Positions 33,424 through 41,565 of a stretch of 49,663 nt of DNA are shown one piece after another. The DNA is from a virus. The stretch lies in IMG/VR virus record IMGVR_UViG_3300025154_000140, positions 1 to 49,663 of that record; one strand, 5' to 3'. The translations under genes and the position numbers were made by a program. The notes below the pieces were generated by a model. It ran no database searches. It had not been told where the DNA came from and saw only the letters and a program-made list of their open reading frames with translations. How positions within the stretch are numbered: the stretch's first letter is position 1; each line of letters opens with the position of its first letter.

Positions 33424-33992
33424 TGTAATTTTTCCCCGGGGGTCATTGTTGCGAACAGCGCTTTGGCTTTTTCGAGTTCGGTCTTGTCAGTGATTTGAGT
33501 TTCTGTTTTGTCGATAAACATTCCAAGATGCTTGGCGATGCTGTCGAGCGCATGTATTTTGTCATGGAGTTCAACCTCGACTTTGTCAACCGGAATCGGT
33601 TTTCTATCTTCGCCAAGCTTCATGACCGTTGTAACCTTGAATTTTTTGATGCAGGCGCGTTGTTCCTGAGTAAGCTTTTCAAAATCCTTCAGCGACATTG
33701 TCCCCTTGCGAAAGTTTACTATTCCCGGCAGATTGGTAAATGCTATTTTTGCATATTCACATAGAACTTTGTCAACCGTGATCCCTGTTCGCATCTGGGC
33801 TTTCCTGCTGTTCTGATCAATAAACTCAGCGACAAGCGGCGTATGAAGAACATCGTGCGCCCGGCGCCGGATTGTGGCGTTATTGGACTTGTTTACGCTG
33901 TAGGCGTAACGGTATGCATCTGCCGCATTTCCGCATTCGAGAAAGCGCAGCGCGAAATTTCTCTGTTTTTGTGTAAGTGATTTTTGACGCAT
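33396..33992 (-). CDS. terS: Terminase small subunit
   Basis: The 198-residue protein begins LTQKQRNFALRFLECGNAAD, matching the Terminase_2 small-subunit pattern of an N-terminal helix-turn-helix that binds the packaging site. It is followed by helices (VDKVLCEYAKIAF) and a C-terminal oligomerisation region. The C-terminal 28 bases overlap the large subunit gene. The ATG is preceded by CAGGAG and by promoter copy 4 right upstream, so the packaging genes can be switched on with the late virion genes. Confidence 0.88.
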   Translation of the reverse strand: MRQKSLTQKQRNFALRFLECGNAADAYRYAYSVNKSNNATIRRRAHDVLHTPLVAEFIDQNSRKAQMRTGITVDKVLCEYAKIAFTNLPGIVNFRKGTMSLKDFEKLTQEQRACIKKFKVTTVMKLGEDRKPIPVDKVEVELHDKIHALDSIAKHLGMFIDKTETQITDKTELEKAKALFATMTPGEKLQWLKSHSQK

Positions 33993-34014
33993 AATATATA
34001 AAACTCCTGAGTCT

Positions 34015-34056
34015 CAAATAAGCCCGAATGCAGCAAAAAGCAAAAAAACAAAACCT
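34015..34056 (-). promoter_or_regulatory. Candidate late promoter, copy 4 of a four-copy element
   Basis: On the minus strand AGGTTTTGTTTTTTT (34056-34042) directly follows the stop of the preceding gene and runs into TTGCTT (34043-34038). A 17-base spacer leads to TATTTG (34020-34015), 22 bases before the small terminase start. It is the only minus-strand copy seen. Confidence 0.7.
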
Positions 34057-34458
34057 CTAAATCAACTCTTGAAATTGAGAAGTATAAAGATTCATGCCGA
34101 AAATTTGTTTCAGCTCTCTTAATGCCGCAACTTGAGCATTAACGCGCCTTGACGCCGATTGCTCGCTTGAAGAAATAACTTGTCTGTCTTTCGATATGCT
34201 CCACTGCCACGAAAAACGCATGTCGTAGCTTACATTAATAGAGTAATCGCCCCTGCATTCGAGAGAACACGAACTTCCAAAATATTCCCACGGAAGCGCA
34301 TCGGCACTTAATTGAATTTTATTCATTTTCCGGGGAATAGGGATTTTTGCTTTCTTCATTTCGGCCTTGCGTTGGCATCCGGGGCATAGTCCGTCTTCTT
34401 CGACTTTGGCATAGTTGATTCCGCAGTCTTTGCATTTGCAATAGAAAATTACTTGCAT
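34057..34458 (-). CDS. Zinc-finger hypothetical protein
   Basis: The 133-residue protein has an N-terminal zinc-ribbon-like motif, CKCKDCGINYAKVEEDGLCPGC (two CxxC pairs about 12 apart). It then has a basic linker and a beta/alpha C-terminal part (SYDMRFSWQWSISKDR, NAQVAALRELKQIF) that resembles a double-stranded RNA-binding-like or small alpha/beta fold. It is the last gene before the late promoter in front of terS, hence the last of the early transcript. A DNA- or RNA-binding role is inferred from the zinc motif only. Confidence 0.55.
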   Translation of the reverse strand: MQVIFYCKCKDCGINYAKVEEDGLCPGCQRKAEMKKAKIPIPRKMNKIQLSADALPWEYFGSSCSLECRGDYSINVSYDMRFSWQWSISKDRQVISSSEQSASRRVNAQVAALRELKQIFGMNLYTSQFQELI

Positions 34459-34511
34459 GTATTATAGCTCCTTAAAGTTCTTTTGTTGTAATTGTGAAAT
34501 TTTTTCATAGT

Positions 34512-34769
34512 TCAAAGTCCATGTATTTCCGCGAATTCCACGCGGCCTTTCAGTATCTTTTCTTCAAGTATATTCGCGCTATCGCCATCGCAATCTTCAT
34601 CGAGTCTGCGCTCTTCGAGGTCATTCGGCGTCGATTCCGCAAAATCATTGACAACATCGACTTTCATATTCAATTCTTCTCGGCAGAACTGACAAATCCA
34701 ACCTTTTGAAGGAGCTTGTTCATATTCCCATTCAACACTGAATCCGCAGCGGGGGCAAGCAACCTTCAT
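34512..34769 (-). CDS. Small zinc-ribbon protein
   Basis: The 85-residue protein carries CPRCGF near the start and CQFC about 20 residues on, which is a rubredoxin/zinc-ribbon spacing. An acidic helical C-terminus follows (NDLEERRLDEDCDGDSA). The start at 34769 has a GGAGGGGG site and lies one base after the previous stop. A longer reading to 34793 would overlap the previous gene without a better site. Function is unknown. Nucleic-acid or protein binding is likely. Confidence 0.6.
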   Translation of the reverse strand: MKVACPRCGFSVEWEYEQAPSKGWICQFCREELNMKVDVVNDFAESTPNDLEERRLDEDCDGDSANILEEKILKGRVEFAEIHGL

Positions 34770-34770
34770 T

Positions 34771-35154
34771 TTACCCCCTCCAGCCTTTAACAACCAATAC
34801 CCAGGTAATGAACATCGCTACAATTGCCCATATTGCGTGTATAAGCACCGCCGTGCCGCAAACCCTTGCGAGTCCAAGGAAAACCTCCATCGGCAACGTT
34901 TTGAGAAATGGCATCTGTGTGCGGAGTTCCAGTTCTTTTATTTTGTTCTCTAAAGCATGAGCTTCTGCCTCTGCCCGTGTGGTATCGAGCTGGCTTTTGA
35001 TTAATACTCCGTCTCCGATTCCGAGTTTTGCAAGTTCAAGTTCGTGTTCTCGTTTGCGTTCAGCTTGAACTGCCTCTTTGGCATGGTAATCGTCTGGCTT
35101 AAGCCCGTATTTCAAAATAAAATCAGCTTCCTGCTGTGGTGTAATCGTGGACAT
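34771..35154 (-). CDS. Small membrane-anchored protein
   Basis: The 127-residue protein starts at 35154 after a perfect AAGGAGA site. The N-terminal two thirds are charged and helical (QQEADFILKYGLKPDDYHAK, then KNKIKELELRTQ-like coiled coil). A single long hydrophobic segment lies near the end (about residues 95-122, VCGTAVLIHAIWAIVAMFITW). It is thus a C-terminally anchored protein with a cytoplasmic coiled coil. It belongs to the early operon. Membrane tethering of replication or exclusion are possibilities, not shown. Confidence 0.6.
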   Translation of the reverse strand: MSTITPQQEADFILKYGLKPDDYHAKEAVQAERKREHELELAKLGIGDGVLIKSQLDTTRAEAEAHALENKIKELELRTQMPFLKTLPMEVFLGLARVCGTAVLIHAIWAIVAMFITWVLVVKGWRG

Positions 35155-35173
35155 TTTAAATCTCCTTTTTAAA

Positions 35174-35332
35174 TTATGCGATCTTTTGTTTAAGTGATTC
35201 TTTGGTAGGAACATTGTAATTTTTGCGGTCTCGGAACTCCTGTAATTTGCCCCGGTTCCAATTCTCTAAAGGCCGAAAATATCCGCAAACACGACTGTAA
35301 ACTTCCGTTTTTGCGCCGCACCTCTTAATCAT
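35174..35332 (-). CDS. 52-residue stand-alone glycyl-radical-domain-like protein (NrdD C-terminus)
   Basis: A short gene reads MIKRCGAKTEVYSRVCGYF, then RPLENWNRGKLQEFRDRKNY. This matches the C-terminal end of class III anaerobic ribonucleotide reductase, where the radical-bearing Gly lies in an RV-x-GY motif (here R14-V15-C16-G17-Y18) followed by an NxGK element (N26-K29). Only Cys5 of the usual four-Cys zinc site remains. There is no reductase core in the window. It overlaps the previous gene by 8 bases within the operon, so it is a real gene rather than a fragment of a decayed one. It may act as a spare radical domain, as GrcA does for pyruvate formate-lyase. Confidence 0.7.
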   Translation of the reverse strand: MIKRCGAKTEVYSRVCGYFRPLENWNRGKLQEFRDRKNYNVPTKESLKQKIA

Positions 35333-35543
35333 GATGAACCTCCTTTAATTCAAATTCAGGGTATTTTGAAATGACTTTTCCCGTTTCCGAATCGGTTTTA
35401 ATTATCTGAATCCCGTATTTTTTTTTACCGCAGTAATTATTCAGGGCATGGAGATTTTCCAATGCTATTGTCCTTTGGTGATAAATTTCACTTACCGCAT
35501 TACGGGTTTTCTTGCTATAAATCCGCCAATGTCTGCGCTTCAT
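35325..35543 (-). CDS. Small basic hypothetical protein
   Basis: A 72-residue basic protein (KRRHWRIYSKKTRNAVSEIY) with a helix (RTIALENLHALNNYC) and a C-terminal beta-like segment. There is no recognised motif. AAGGAGG lies before the ATG, and its end overlaps the glycyl-radical-like gene by 8 bases, which supports coupled translation. Probably a small early phage protein. Confidence 0.5.
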   Translation of the reverse strand: MKRRHWRIYSKKTRNAVSEIYHQRTIALENLHALNNYCGKKKYGIQIIKTDSETGKVISKYPEFELKEVHHD

Positions 35544-35558
35544 AAAACCTCCTTATTT

Positions 35559-35840
35559 TTATATAGTTACATAACCTTTTGTGCTGTATATTCGCTCAAC
35601 ATACTTTTCTGGTGTTTCGCTCAGTTGCCGGCATAATCGCGGGGGCGCTGTTTTGCTCGGACGGGACTGATAATGCCGAATTGCGTCTGACAGTTTTTTT
35701 GTCAGTTCCTCGACTTCGAAAGGGCGTTCCTCAATTTCCTCGAGATACGATTTACAGCAGTGATCGAAATTAGAAAGATTACACGGCAAAACTTTCTGCC
35801 GCTCCCGCAAAATAACTTTTTTAATTTTTTCGATATTCAT
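35559..35840 (-). CDS. Small hypothetical protein coupled to the primase gene
   Basis: A 93-residue protein starting in an ATGA overlap with the primase-helicase gene. It is helical, with CNLSNFDHCCKSYLEEIEER and an LTKKLSDAIRHYQ helix and a basic Pro-containing stretch (RPSKTAPPRLCRQL). Four Cys have no regular spacing. Coupling to the primase suggests a replication accessory role. No family is recognised. Confidence 0.55.
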   Translation of the reverse strand: MNIEKIKKVILRERQKVLPCNLSNFDHCCKSYLEEIEERPFEVEELTKKLSDAIRHYQSRPSKTAPPRLCRQLSETPEKYVERIYSTKGYVTI

Positions 35841-38221
35841 TTGATCAATACCTCTTTGACTTCGTTGTGAACGAAGCCGATTACTTTTATTCCGCCGTCA
35901 AGCTGAGGATTCAGAATAAATCCCCGCCGCGTATCATTCCTGCACGTAAAGCTTTTTCCGAAAATATTTGCAAACCCCTGCTTGATAAGGTTCTTTAAAT
36001 AGCCGAGTTTATTTCCCCTGAACGTTGTAGGAACGGCCTTTTCAAGCCATACTTCCATAACCTCGGAGCGGATGAAATATTTTTCGTCCGTGCATAAGTT
36101 ATGGGCAATTAGCTGCTGCTTGATATAATCCTGAATCCTAGCCGCCATTTCCGGATCAACATTGGATTCCTCGCGGGCGACTGCCAGCTTTGCAAGTACA
36201 TTCTGATAGTTCTCTTCCGTTTGGCAAAACGGCTGAAGAAGCTTTGTTTCAAACTCAGGAAAGCGCGTCTGCGGTTTGAGATTGAAGGCCTTCCAGTTTT
36301 GAACCGCGTCAAGAATTTCCGCAATGATTTTATAGCGGAACTCTTCGACATATTTGATAACTTCGGTTTTCCAGGACGCGGAATAACCGGATGCTGCCTT
36401 GACGTAGATAAAGTATGAACGCTGCGCCGTGTCGTTATCGATCGTGGCACTGTTGGCTGTAATAATGAACGTAAGATTGTTCGGGCGCGTTTCCTCTCCT
36501 CTACCGTATGGTGGCCTTCCACTGATCGAACTTGATGTAACCATGTCGGCGAACTGCGAACAATGAAAAAGCCCCGTAACGTTGTCCAGGAGCAGGATTT
36601 TCTTCTGCCGCCCCGTGACGGAGACAATGCGCTTCGTGATTTCGTCGAATTTGGTTTTTATCTGGTCAACGTTTGTCCGGATTTCTTTTCCTCCGTGAAG
36701 AATGGCGTTGACTTCGGCAAGCGTGGTTTTCCCGGTTCCGGCGCCATCCTCCGAGTCGATGATCCAGCTGGGACGCGGAATTTCAGGCTCATAATAAAGC
36801 GGCGCGGCGAAAAACGAATAGAGCAGGATTTTGTATTCGGGACTTGCAGGATTGAAGAAATCAATCAGCTGGTGAAGATGGGGATGTCCTGAATCGGGAT
36901 TGGGAAGAGCCGGAAACGCCGGATAAGCGTCTTTTCGTTCCGGCCAGCTTGGGGCATAGCTTATTTCTTCATAGCGCAGAGCCGATTGTTCGATGGCGGC
37001 GAAAAATTCTTTTTTCGTCACGTAACCCGTTCCGGCTTTCCAGTTGACCAGCCGTTTGCTTTTGGATTGTATCCAGGAAAAGAATTCATTCTCGTTGCGG
37101 ATGATATTTATGCGGTTCGTTTTTCTGTCATGGTCGAAGAGTGTTTCGCCGACTTTGCGAGGAAAACCCAGAAAGCGGATATGGACTTCATCGACAAGAT
37201 CGTTTATCTGGCGCGGCTTCATGCTCTCTTCGCCGGATTCAGTCTTATATTTGATGTAGTTGCAAAAATCCGCACGATTGGCCTGTTTTGCCTCCTGAAT
37301 CGCATGATAATCATCCTGAGGACGCTTTATATCGGATTTGTTGATAACGGGCTGCTTTTTGATGTACTGAAGGAGCGCCTTTTCTCCATACTTGTTGAAA
37401 TAGTCAGTAACGTCAAAGCCCGATACTTCATTATTGAAACGGACAACCTTTATCATGCCGACGGTCTCGCGGAGTTCCCAGAGCAGAAATCCTTCACGCG
37501 CCCGGCCAGGTATATCATTATCGGTAAAAATAATGACGTCTTTTCCTTTGAGCGCGGTACTGTAGCTGACGTTCCATGTTCCGCAACCACTTGAATTCGT
37601 TGTTGCCAGAACCTTCATATTGCGTAAGGTATCCGCGTCTTTTTCCCCCTCGCAAATGCAGACATTGTTCTGATCCTTCCACTCCGGCCAGCGGTAAAGG
37701 ACTTTTTTAACGTGCTTCACGCTCTCATTGCCGAAAGCGTCGCATTGAACGAATTCTTTCTGCTTTTCCGTGTGTTCCCATCGTTGGACAACCATAATCA
37801 AGCTGCCGTCCTCGTCATGATACGGGTAATCCATTGTTTTTATATATCCGTGTTTCTTGAGGAATTCCGAGCGGCCTTGACGGGCTTCTTTCCGCGTAAA
37901 TTCTTTTGCTTTCAAACTCAGGAGATCACCGAGGAACTGTTGGGCGTCCTGTTTTTTGTCGTAAATATCATCGGCAGCGCCGCCGAACTTCACGCGGCGG
38001 ACGAGTTCTATAACGCCGCCTTTTTCCTGTGTTACGTGATCCGTCCATCCGCTTTCGTTCATAGAAAGGGCGCCGGAATCCGAACCCGGTCTCCACGGGA
38101 TATTGAAGCGGTCGCCTTGTCCGCCGACGGGTTCCAATCCAAGCTGAGACTTGGCGATTTCCAAGCAGTTTGCGTGCGCGTATATGTCTTTGTATTCGTA
38201 GAAACGTTCAATTGTTGACAT
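35837..38221 (-). CDS. Primase-helicase with TOPRIM and AAA+-type ATPase
   Basis: The 794-residue protein has an N-terminal primase-like region (DRFNIPWRPGSDSGALSMNE) without an obvious full zinc finger. A TOPRIM domain follows, with CEGEKDADTL (catalytic Glu, about residue 186) and IIFTDNDIPGR (DxD, about 232). The C-terminal half is an ATPase with Walker A GAGTGKTTLAE (about 495), a Walker B-like ILLLDNV and a sensor-like FIITANSA. It would prime and unwind DNA at the phage replication fork. There is no DNA polymerase in the window, so a host polymerase is probably used. A GGAAT site precedes the ATG. Confidence 0.82.
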   Translation of the reverse strand: MSTIERFYEYKDIYAHANCLEIAKSQLGLEPVGGQGDRFNIPWRPGSDSGALSMNESGWTDHVTQEKGGVIELVRRVKFGGAADDIYDKKQDAQQFLGDLLSLKAKEFTRKEARQGRSEFLKKHGYIKTMDYPYHDEDGSLIMVVQRWEHTEKQKEFVQCDAFGNESVKHVKKVLYRWPEWKDQNNVCICEGEKDADTLRNMKVLATTNSSGCGTWNVSYSTALKGKDVIIFTDNDIPGRAREGFLLWELRETVGMIKVVRFNNEVSGFDVTDYFNKYGEKALLQYIKKQPVINKSDIKRPQDDYHAIQEAKQANRADFCNYIKYKTESGEESMKPRQINDLVDEVHIRFLGFPRKVGETLFDHDRKTNRINIIRNENEFFSWIQSKSKRLVNWKAGTGYVTKKEFFAAIEQSALRYEEISYAPSWPERKDAYPAFPALPNPDSGHPHLHQLIDFFNPASPEYKILLYSFFAAPLYYEPEIPRPSWIIDSEDGAGTGKTTLAEVNAILHGGKEIRTNVDQIKTKFDEITKRIVSVTGRQKKILLLDNVTGLFHCSQFADMVTSSSISGRPPYGRGEETRPNNLTFIITANSATIDNDTAQRSYFIYVKAASGYSASWKTEVIKYVEEFRYKIIAEILDAVQNWKAFNLKPQTRFPEFETKLLQPFCQTEENYQNVLAKLAVAREESNVDPEMAARIQDYIKQQLIAHNLCTDEKYFIRSEVMEVWLEKAVPTTFRGNKLGYLKNLIKQGFANIFGKSFTCRNDTRRGFILNPQLDGGIKVIGFVHNEVKEVLIK

Positions 38222-38276
38222 GATTTTTTATTCCATTTCTCTGAGTTTAAAATCCTTCATTTTCTAACCATTCTTT

Positions 38277-38708
38277 TTATTCAAACGAAACATGATGTTT
38301 CACAAATTTATCCGCCCGTCTTTTAGTTACGCATTTATATTTTGGATAGGAATTGACCAAGCTATATTTTGCTTGCTCTTTAGTGAATATTTCAGCTTTG
38401 CAAATATCCAAAGTGTAGCCGCGTCCGTGTTTTGCGTAAAACAAAAGGCAATTTCCGACATATCCAGTATAAAGGTAATATTTTAATTCATTGTCTTTTT
38501 GTTCGATGGGCAAGCTGTAGTTCGTGTATTCCTGTTCAAAAATGGCTTCATTTTCGAAAATTGCATCTCGAAGCACCAGTGCCGTATCTCCGATATAAGA
38601 ACGAGAATCGAATTGACCCTGTTCTACCTTGTGCCACATATCAAAAAGAATGCGTTTGCAGGAAGCTAGTTTACTACTCAGAATGAGTGTTTCTTTTCGG
38701 AGATTCAT
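38277..38708 (-). CDS. Hypothetical early protein
   Basis: A 143-residue soluble protein, helical at the start (TLILSSKLASCKRILFDMWH), then mixed with a YTGYVGNCLLFYAKHGRGY strand region and a basic end (CVTKRRADKFVKHH). It starts in an ATGA overlap with the previous gene. The middle looks like a small alpha/beta domain. No motif points to an enzyme. It sits between the adenine methyltransferase group and the primase. Confidence 0.5.
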   Translation of the reverse strand: MNLRKETLILSSKLASCKRILFDMWHKVEQGQFDSRSYIGDTALVLRDAIFENEAIFEQEYTNYSLPIEQKDNELKYYLYTGYVGNCLLFYAKHGRGYTLDICKAEIFTKEQAKYSLVNSYPKYKCVTKRRADKFVKHHVSFE

Positions 38709-38902
38709 AATTTTACCTCTTTAAACGTTTCTAAGCACTGTTTCAGCCTCTTTTGTAGCAATTTTTGTCCGGGTAATAGATTCAGTCTGTGAGAACCATT
38801 TTGAAACAAGACGCACCAGCCGTCTTTTCCGGCATGATGACATCTTCCACAAAACTTTTTCTCAGCGTCAATTTCCAGTTGTATTGTTCCTGTGAGTTTC
38901 AT
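38705..38902 (-). CDS. Small Cys-containing hypothetical protein
   Basis: The 65-residue protein starts at 38902, two bases after the methyltransferase stop, with a GAAGGGA site upstream. A longer reading from 38947 would run back into the methyltransferase gene. It has CGRCHHAGKDGWCVLF, a possible zinc-binding cluster of three Cys and two His, and a basic Leu-rich end (KLLQKRLKQCLETF). The stop overlaps the next start in ATGA. Function unknown. Confidence 0.5.
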   Translation of the reverse strand: MKLTGTIQLEIDAEKKFCGRCHHAGKDGWCVLFQNGSHRLNLLPGQKLLQKRLKQCLETFKEVKL

Positions 38903-38904
38903 CT

Positions 38905-39726
38905 TCAAATCCCTTCTTTTAAGCATTCCTGATTGATCCATATACATTCAGTCCGCGCTCCGGATTGATATGTATTGTTCCTGTAAGTTCTTGATTCCTT
39001 TTTCCAACCGGATTTTTCGAGTTCGGTGTAAATCGGATTATCATAGCTCGATATTATGACCATGCCGCGAATTTGCTGAAGAAGGTCAATAAGAAGACGA
39101 TGCTGTTCGTCCGTCAGCTCGTAAGCGTATTTATGTTTATTGGCCTGAGTTCTGGTATCATGCGGATACGGCGGATCAAGATACCAAAGTATGTTCGAAT
39201 CATCCTTGTGCTTTTCAATTAGCGCGAATGCGTCCATATTTTCAATGATTACCCCGGCAAGGCGATCCGCGAATATGTCGATATATCCGGGATAAGATGC
39301 CCAGTTATGAGCAGGTAATGAATGCTTGCGCCTGAAGTCAGTCCTGAACCCGGATTTATAATTTTTAGCAATTACACTGTCCGCATGATACCCCATTCCT
39401 GCGCGAATCAAGAAGCGGCGGGCATTCTCTATTTCGTCATCGGACGGAATGAACGCGTTATCATATTCCATTCTCGCAAATGGCGTGAGGCTTAATTTCT
39501 CCTGAAGGTTTTTCTTTTTTACATCGTCTTGCAGGATACGAAAAAGATTCACAATCTCATGATTCAAATCATTGAAAAGTTCCGCATAACTTTTGGGTTT
39601 CCTAAACAAAACACTTCCGGCGCCGCCGAATGGCTCGATGTAAATCCGGTGTTCCGGAAAGTGCGACACGATCCAGGGTGCAACACGCCATTTGCCGCCG
39701 TAGTAACGAAATAGTGAGCGGGTCAT
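38905..39726 (-). CDS. DNA adenine methyltransferase (D12 class)
   Basis: The 273-residue protein is a Dam-type N6-adenine methyltransferase. The SAM-binding motif is EPFGGAGSVLF (31-41), preceded by the RYYGGKWRVAPWI start typical of D12 enzymes. The catalytic DPPY lies at 184-187 in LWYLDPPYPHD. No restriction endonuclease is seen beside it, so it is an orphan enzyme that may protect phage DNA or affect replication timing. AAGGAGA precedes the ATG. Target sequence cannot be read from the protein, though GATC is common in this class. Confidence 0.9.
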   Translation of the reverse strand: MTRSLFRYYGGKWRVAPWIVSHFPEHRIYIEPFGGAGSVLFRKPKSYAELFNDLNHEIVNLFRILQDDVKKKNLQEKLSLTPFARMEYDNAFIPSDDEIENARRFLIRAGMGYHADSVIAKNYKSGFRTDFRRKHSLPAHNWASYPGYIDIFADRLAGVIIENMDAFALIEKHKDDSNILWYLDPPYPHDTRTQANKHKYAYELTDEQHRLLIDLLQQIRGMVIISSYDNPIYTELEKSGWKKESRTYRNNTYQSGARTECIWINQECLKEGI

Positions 39727-39741
39727 AGTAAAATTATCTCC

Positions 39742-41565
39742 TTATGCCACAATTGCGGCTTTTATTAATGCCTCTGCCAATACTGGCGGAACGGCATTGC
39801 CTATCTGCTTGACTTGATTCGATTTATTTCCGGCAAATTTATAGTTTTTGGGGAAGCTCATCGCGGCAGCAAGTTCGGATGGTTGGAACATTCTGAAAAG
39901 AATATCCAGTTTGAATATGCTTCCTTTCGCATCAATGAAACACCGTCCAGCACAAAGCCCGAATCGTTCTTTGCATGTCACGGTGTCCAGGGGCTCGTTA
40001 ATAGATTCAGCAGTACCGTTTCCATAGTATGTAGATATGAACGGTTCAATTTGAGAAATTGCTCCTTCCGTGGCAATAGTCGGAAGCGGATTGCTGACAG
40101 GTTTTACGCTTCCGCCTCCATGCTGAGGAATAAACATTGCCTCCACAATGGCAATATTGTTTCTGGTTGTAATCGTATTAACTGGATCGTTTGCACTTCT
40201 AATACGTCCCTTACTGTCGGCTGTATGAGTCATATCGACAACCATTGGAGAAACAAGGCAATGCTCAGCTTTTGTTACAATTGTTGATATGGGGTCATTC
40301 ATTCCCGATGCCCTATGTCCTCCAGACGTGTGCCCTGTCGCAAATACGCATGGTTCCACAACTCCTATATGCGTCCCATTTGCTGTAACGGTTGGGCAAG
40401 GATCAGAGGACGGACGGCATGAACTGTTGATATTCGATTTATTTGTTCCCCTTAGTGTAACTATGACAGGCTGAACAACCCCATAGCGATTCGAACAATC
40501 CTGCACCGGAACGGGATCAGCAATTTGGCTGTGTCTGTTATCGCCGCCATTGTATCGGCTAACGAACGGTTCAATGATTGCAACATGATTTCGCGTACTG
40601 ATCGCCGGAACAGCGTCCGAGATTGCCTTGCATGATGGAGTATCCTGTTTTGCGGCGGTTCCGCGCATTATTAGCATGAAAGGGGCTTCGATGCCTTGTG
40701 TTTTGAGTTTGGGTAAAGAATATAAATACATCAATGGACATTTACGGTGACACTGACAACTTCTGATAATCTCCTGTCTTACAAGTGGCGTATACAGATT
40801 TGCAGCAGCCCCCCAATATTTGACAATGCCGCTGTAAATTCTGCGTAAGGTATTCGGGACAAGTGGTTTTTTGCGGTCAAAGATTGATTTCCCCGGAATA
40901 TCCCAATCGATAATATCACGGGCAGGAACCCAAGATTTATAAAGCCCTTCTAATAATCCTGGGTCTTTTACGTGAGTCGGTTCAGGCCAGCAGATTTTTT
41001 CTTTTCCTCGGGCGGCCTGAATAATGAGGCGTTTCCTGCATGTCGGAGCACCAAAATCAGCGGCATTGAGAATCCGATATTCTACACGGTACCCGAATGC
41101 TTTAATCATGCCGATAAATTTTTTAAAAATTTCGCCTTTCTTCGACTTTATGATATTTCCTTTATCATCGACCGGCCCCCATGCAAGAAATTCCTCAACA
41201 TTCTCAATATAAACACGGTCAATAATAAGCTCCTGAATCCATTTCAATACATGCCATGCGGTTGACCTGCTCTGATCATCGCGGGGACGGCCTCCTTTTG
41301 CCCTTGAGTGGTTGGTGCATTCCGGGGATGCCCATAAAAAATTTAAACGTCCTCCCGGGACAAGATCGCGCGGCGATATATTTTCAACCGAGTCACGATA
41401 ATACCGGGCTTTTTCATGATTAAGCTTATTTGTGTCAATGGCGATTTGCCAATGATTGACTCCAACCAATTCATATTCAATGCCCTGCTTCACAAAGGCG
41501 TTGATCATTCCGGTCGAAGTTCCCCCGCCGCCGCAAAACAAATCTGCCGCATAGAATGTTTTCAT
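39742..41565 (-). CDS. DNA cytosine-5 methyltransferase with a repeat-rich target region
   Basis: Starts at 41565 (607 residues) because the ATG lies in an ATGA overlap with the gene before. Motif I is AADLFCGGGGTSTG (6-19). The catalytic Cys is C83 in SPECTNHS, where standard enzymes have a PCQ loop. ENV lies at 121-123. The C-terminal motif is KQIGNAVPP. Between about 300 and 550 are seven degenerate units of 30-40 residues, each ending in a P-x-x-T-x-x-x followed by hydrophobic-EP pattern (for example NPLPTIATEG, EPLDTVTCKE). They form the variable target-recognition part of this phage-type subfamily. No cognate endonuclease is adjacent. Confidence 0.88.
   Translation of the reverse strand: MKTFYAADLFCGGGGTSTGMINAFVKQGIEYELVGVNHWQIAIDTNKLNHEKARYYRDSVENISPRDLVPGGRLNFLWASPECTNHSRAKGGRPRDDQSRSTAWHVLKWIQELIIDRVYIENVEEFLAWGPVDDKGNIIKSKKGEIFKKFIGMIKAFGYRVEYRILNAADFGAPTCRKRLIIQAARGKEKICWPEPTHVKDPGLLEGLYKSWVPARDIIDWDIPGKSIFDRKKPLVPNTLRRIYSGIVKYWGAAANLYTPLVRQEIIRSCQCHRKCPLMYLYSLPKLKTQGIEAPFMLIMRGTAAKQDTPSCKAISDAVPAISTRNHVAIIEPFVSRYNGGDNRHSQIADPVPVQDCSNRYGVVQPVIVTLRGTNKSNINSSCRPSSDPCPTVTANGTHIGVVEPCVFATGHTSGGHRASGMNDPISTIVTKAEHCLVSPMVVDMTHTADSKGRIRSANDPVNTITTRNNIAIVEAMFIPQHGGGSVKPVSNPLPTIATEGAISQIEPFISTYYGNGTAESINEPLDTVTCKERFGLCAGRCFIDAKGSIFKLDILFRMFQPSELAAAMSFPKNYKFAGNKSNQVKQIGNAVPPVLAEALIKAAIVA

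Noticed and set aside
34459-34511. 19-codon frame MKKFHNYNKRTLRSYNTCK in the gap before the zinc-finger gene
   Set aside because: No ribosome site and it runs into the next gene out of frame; likely chance.
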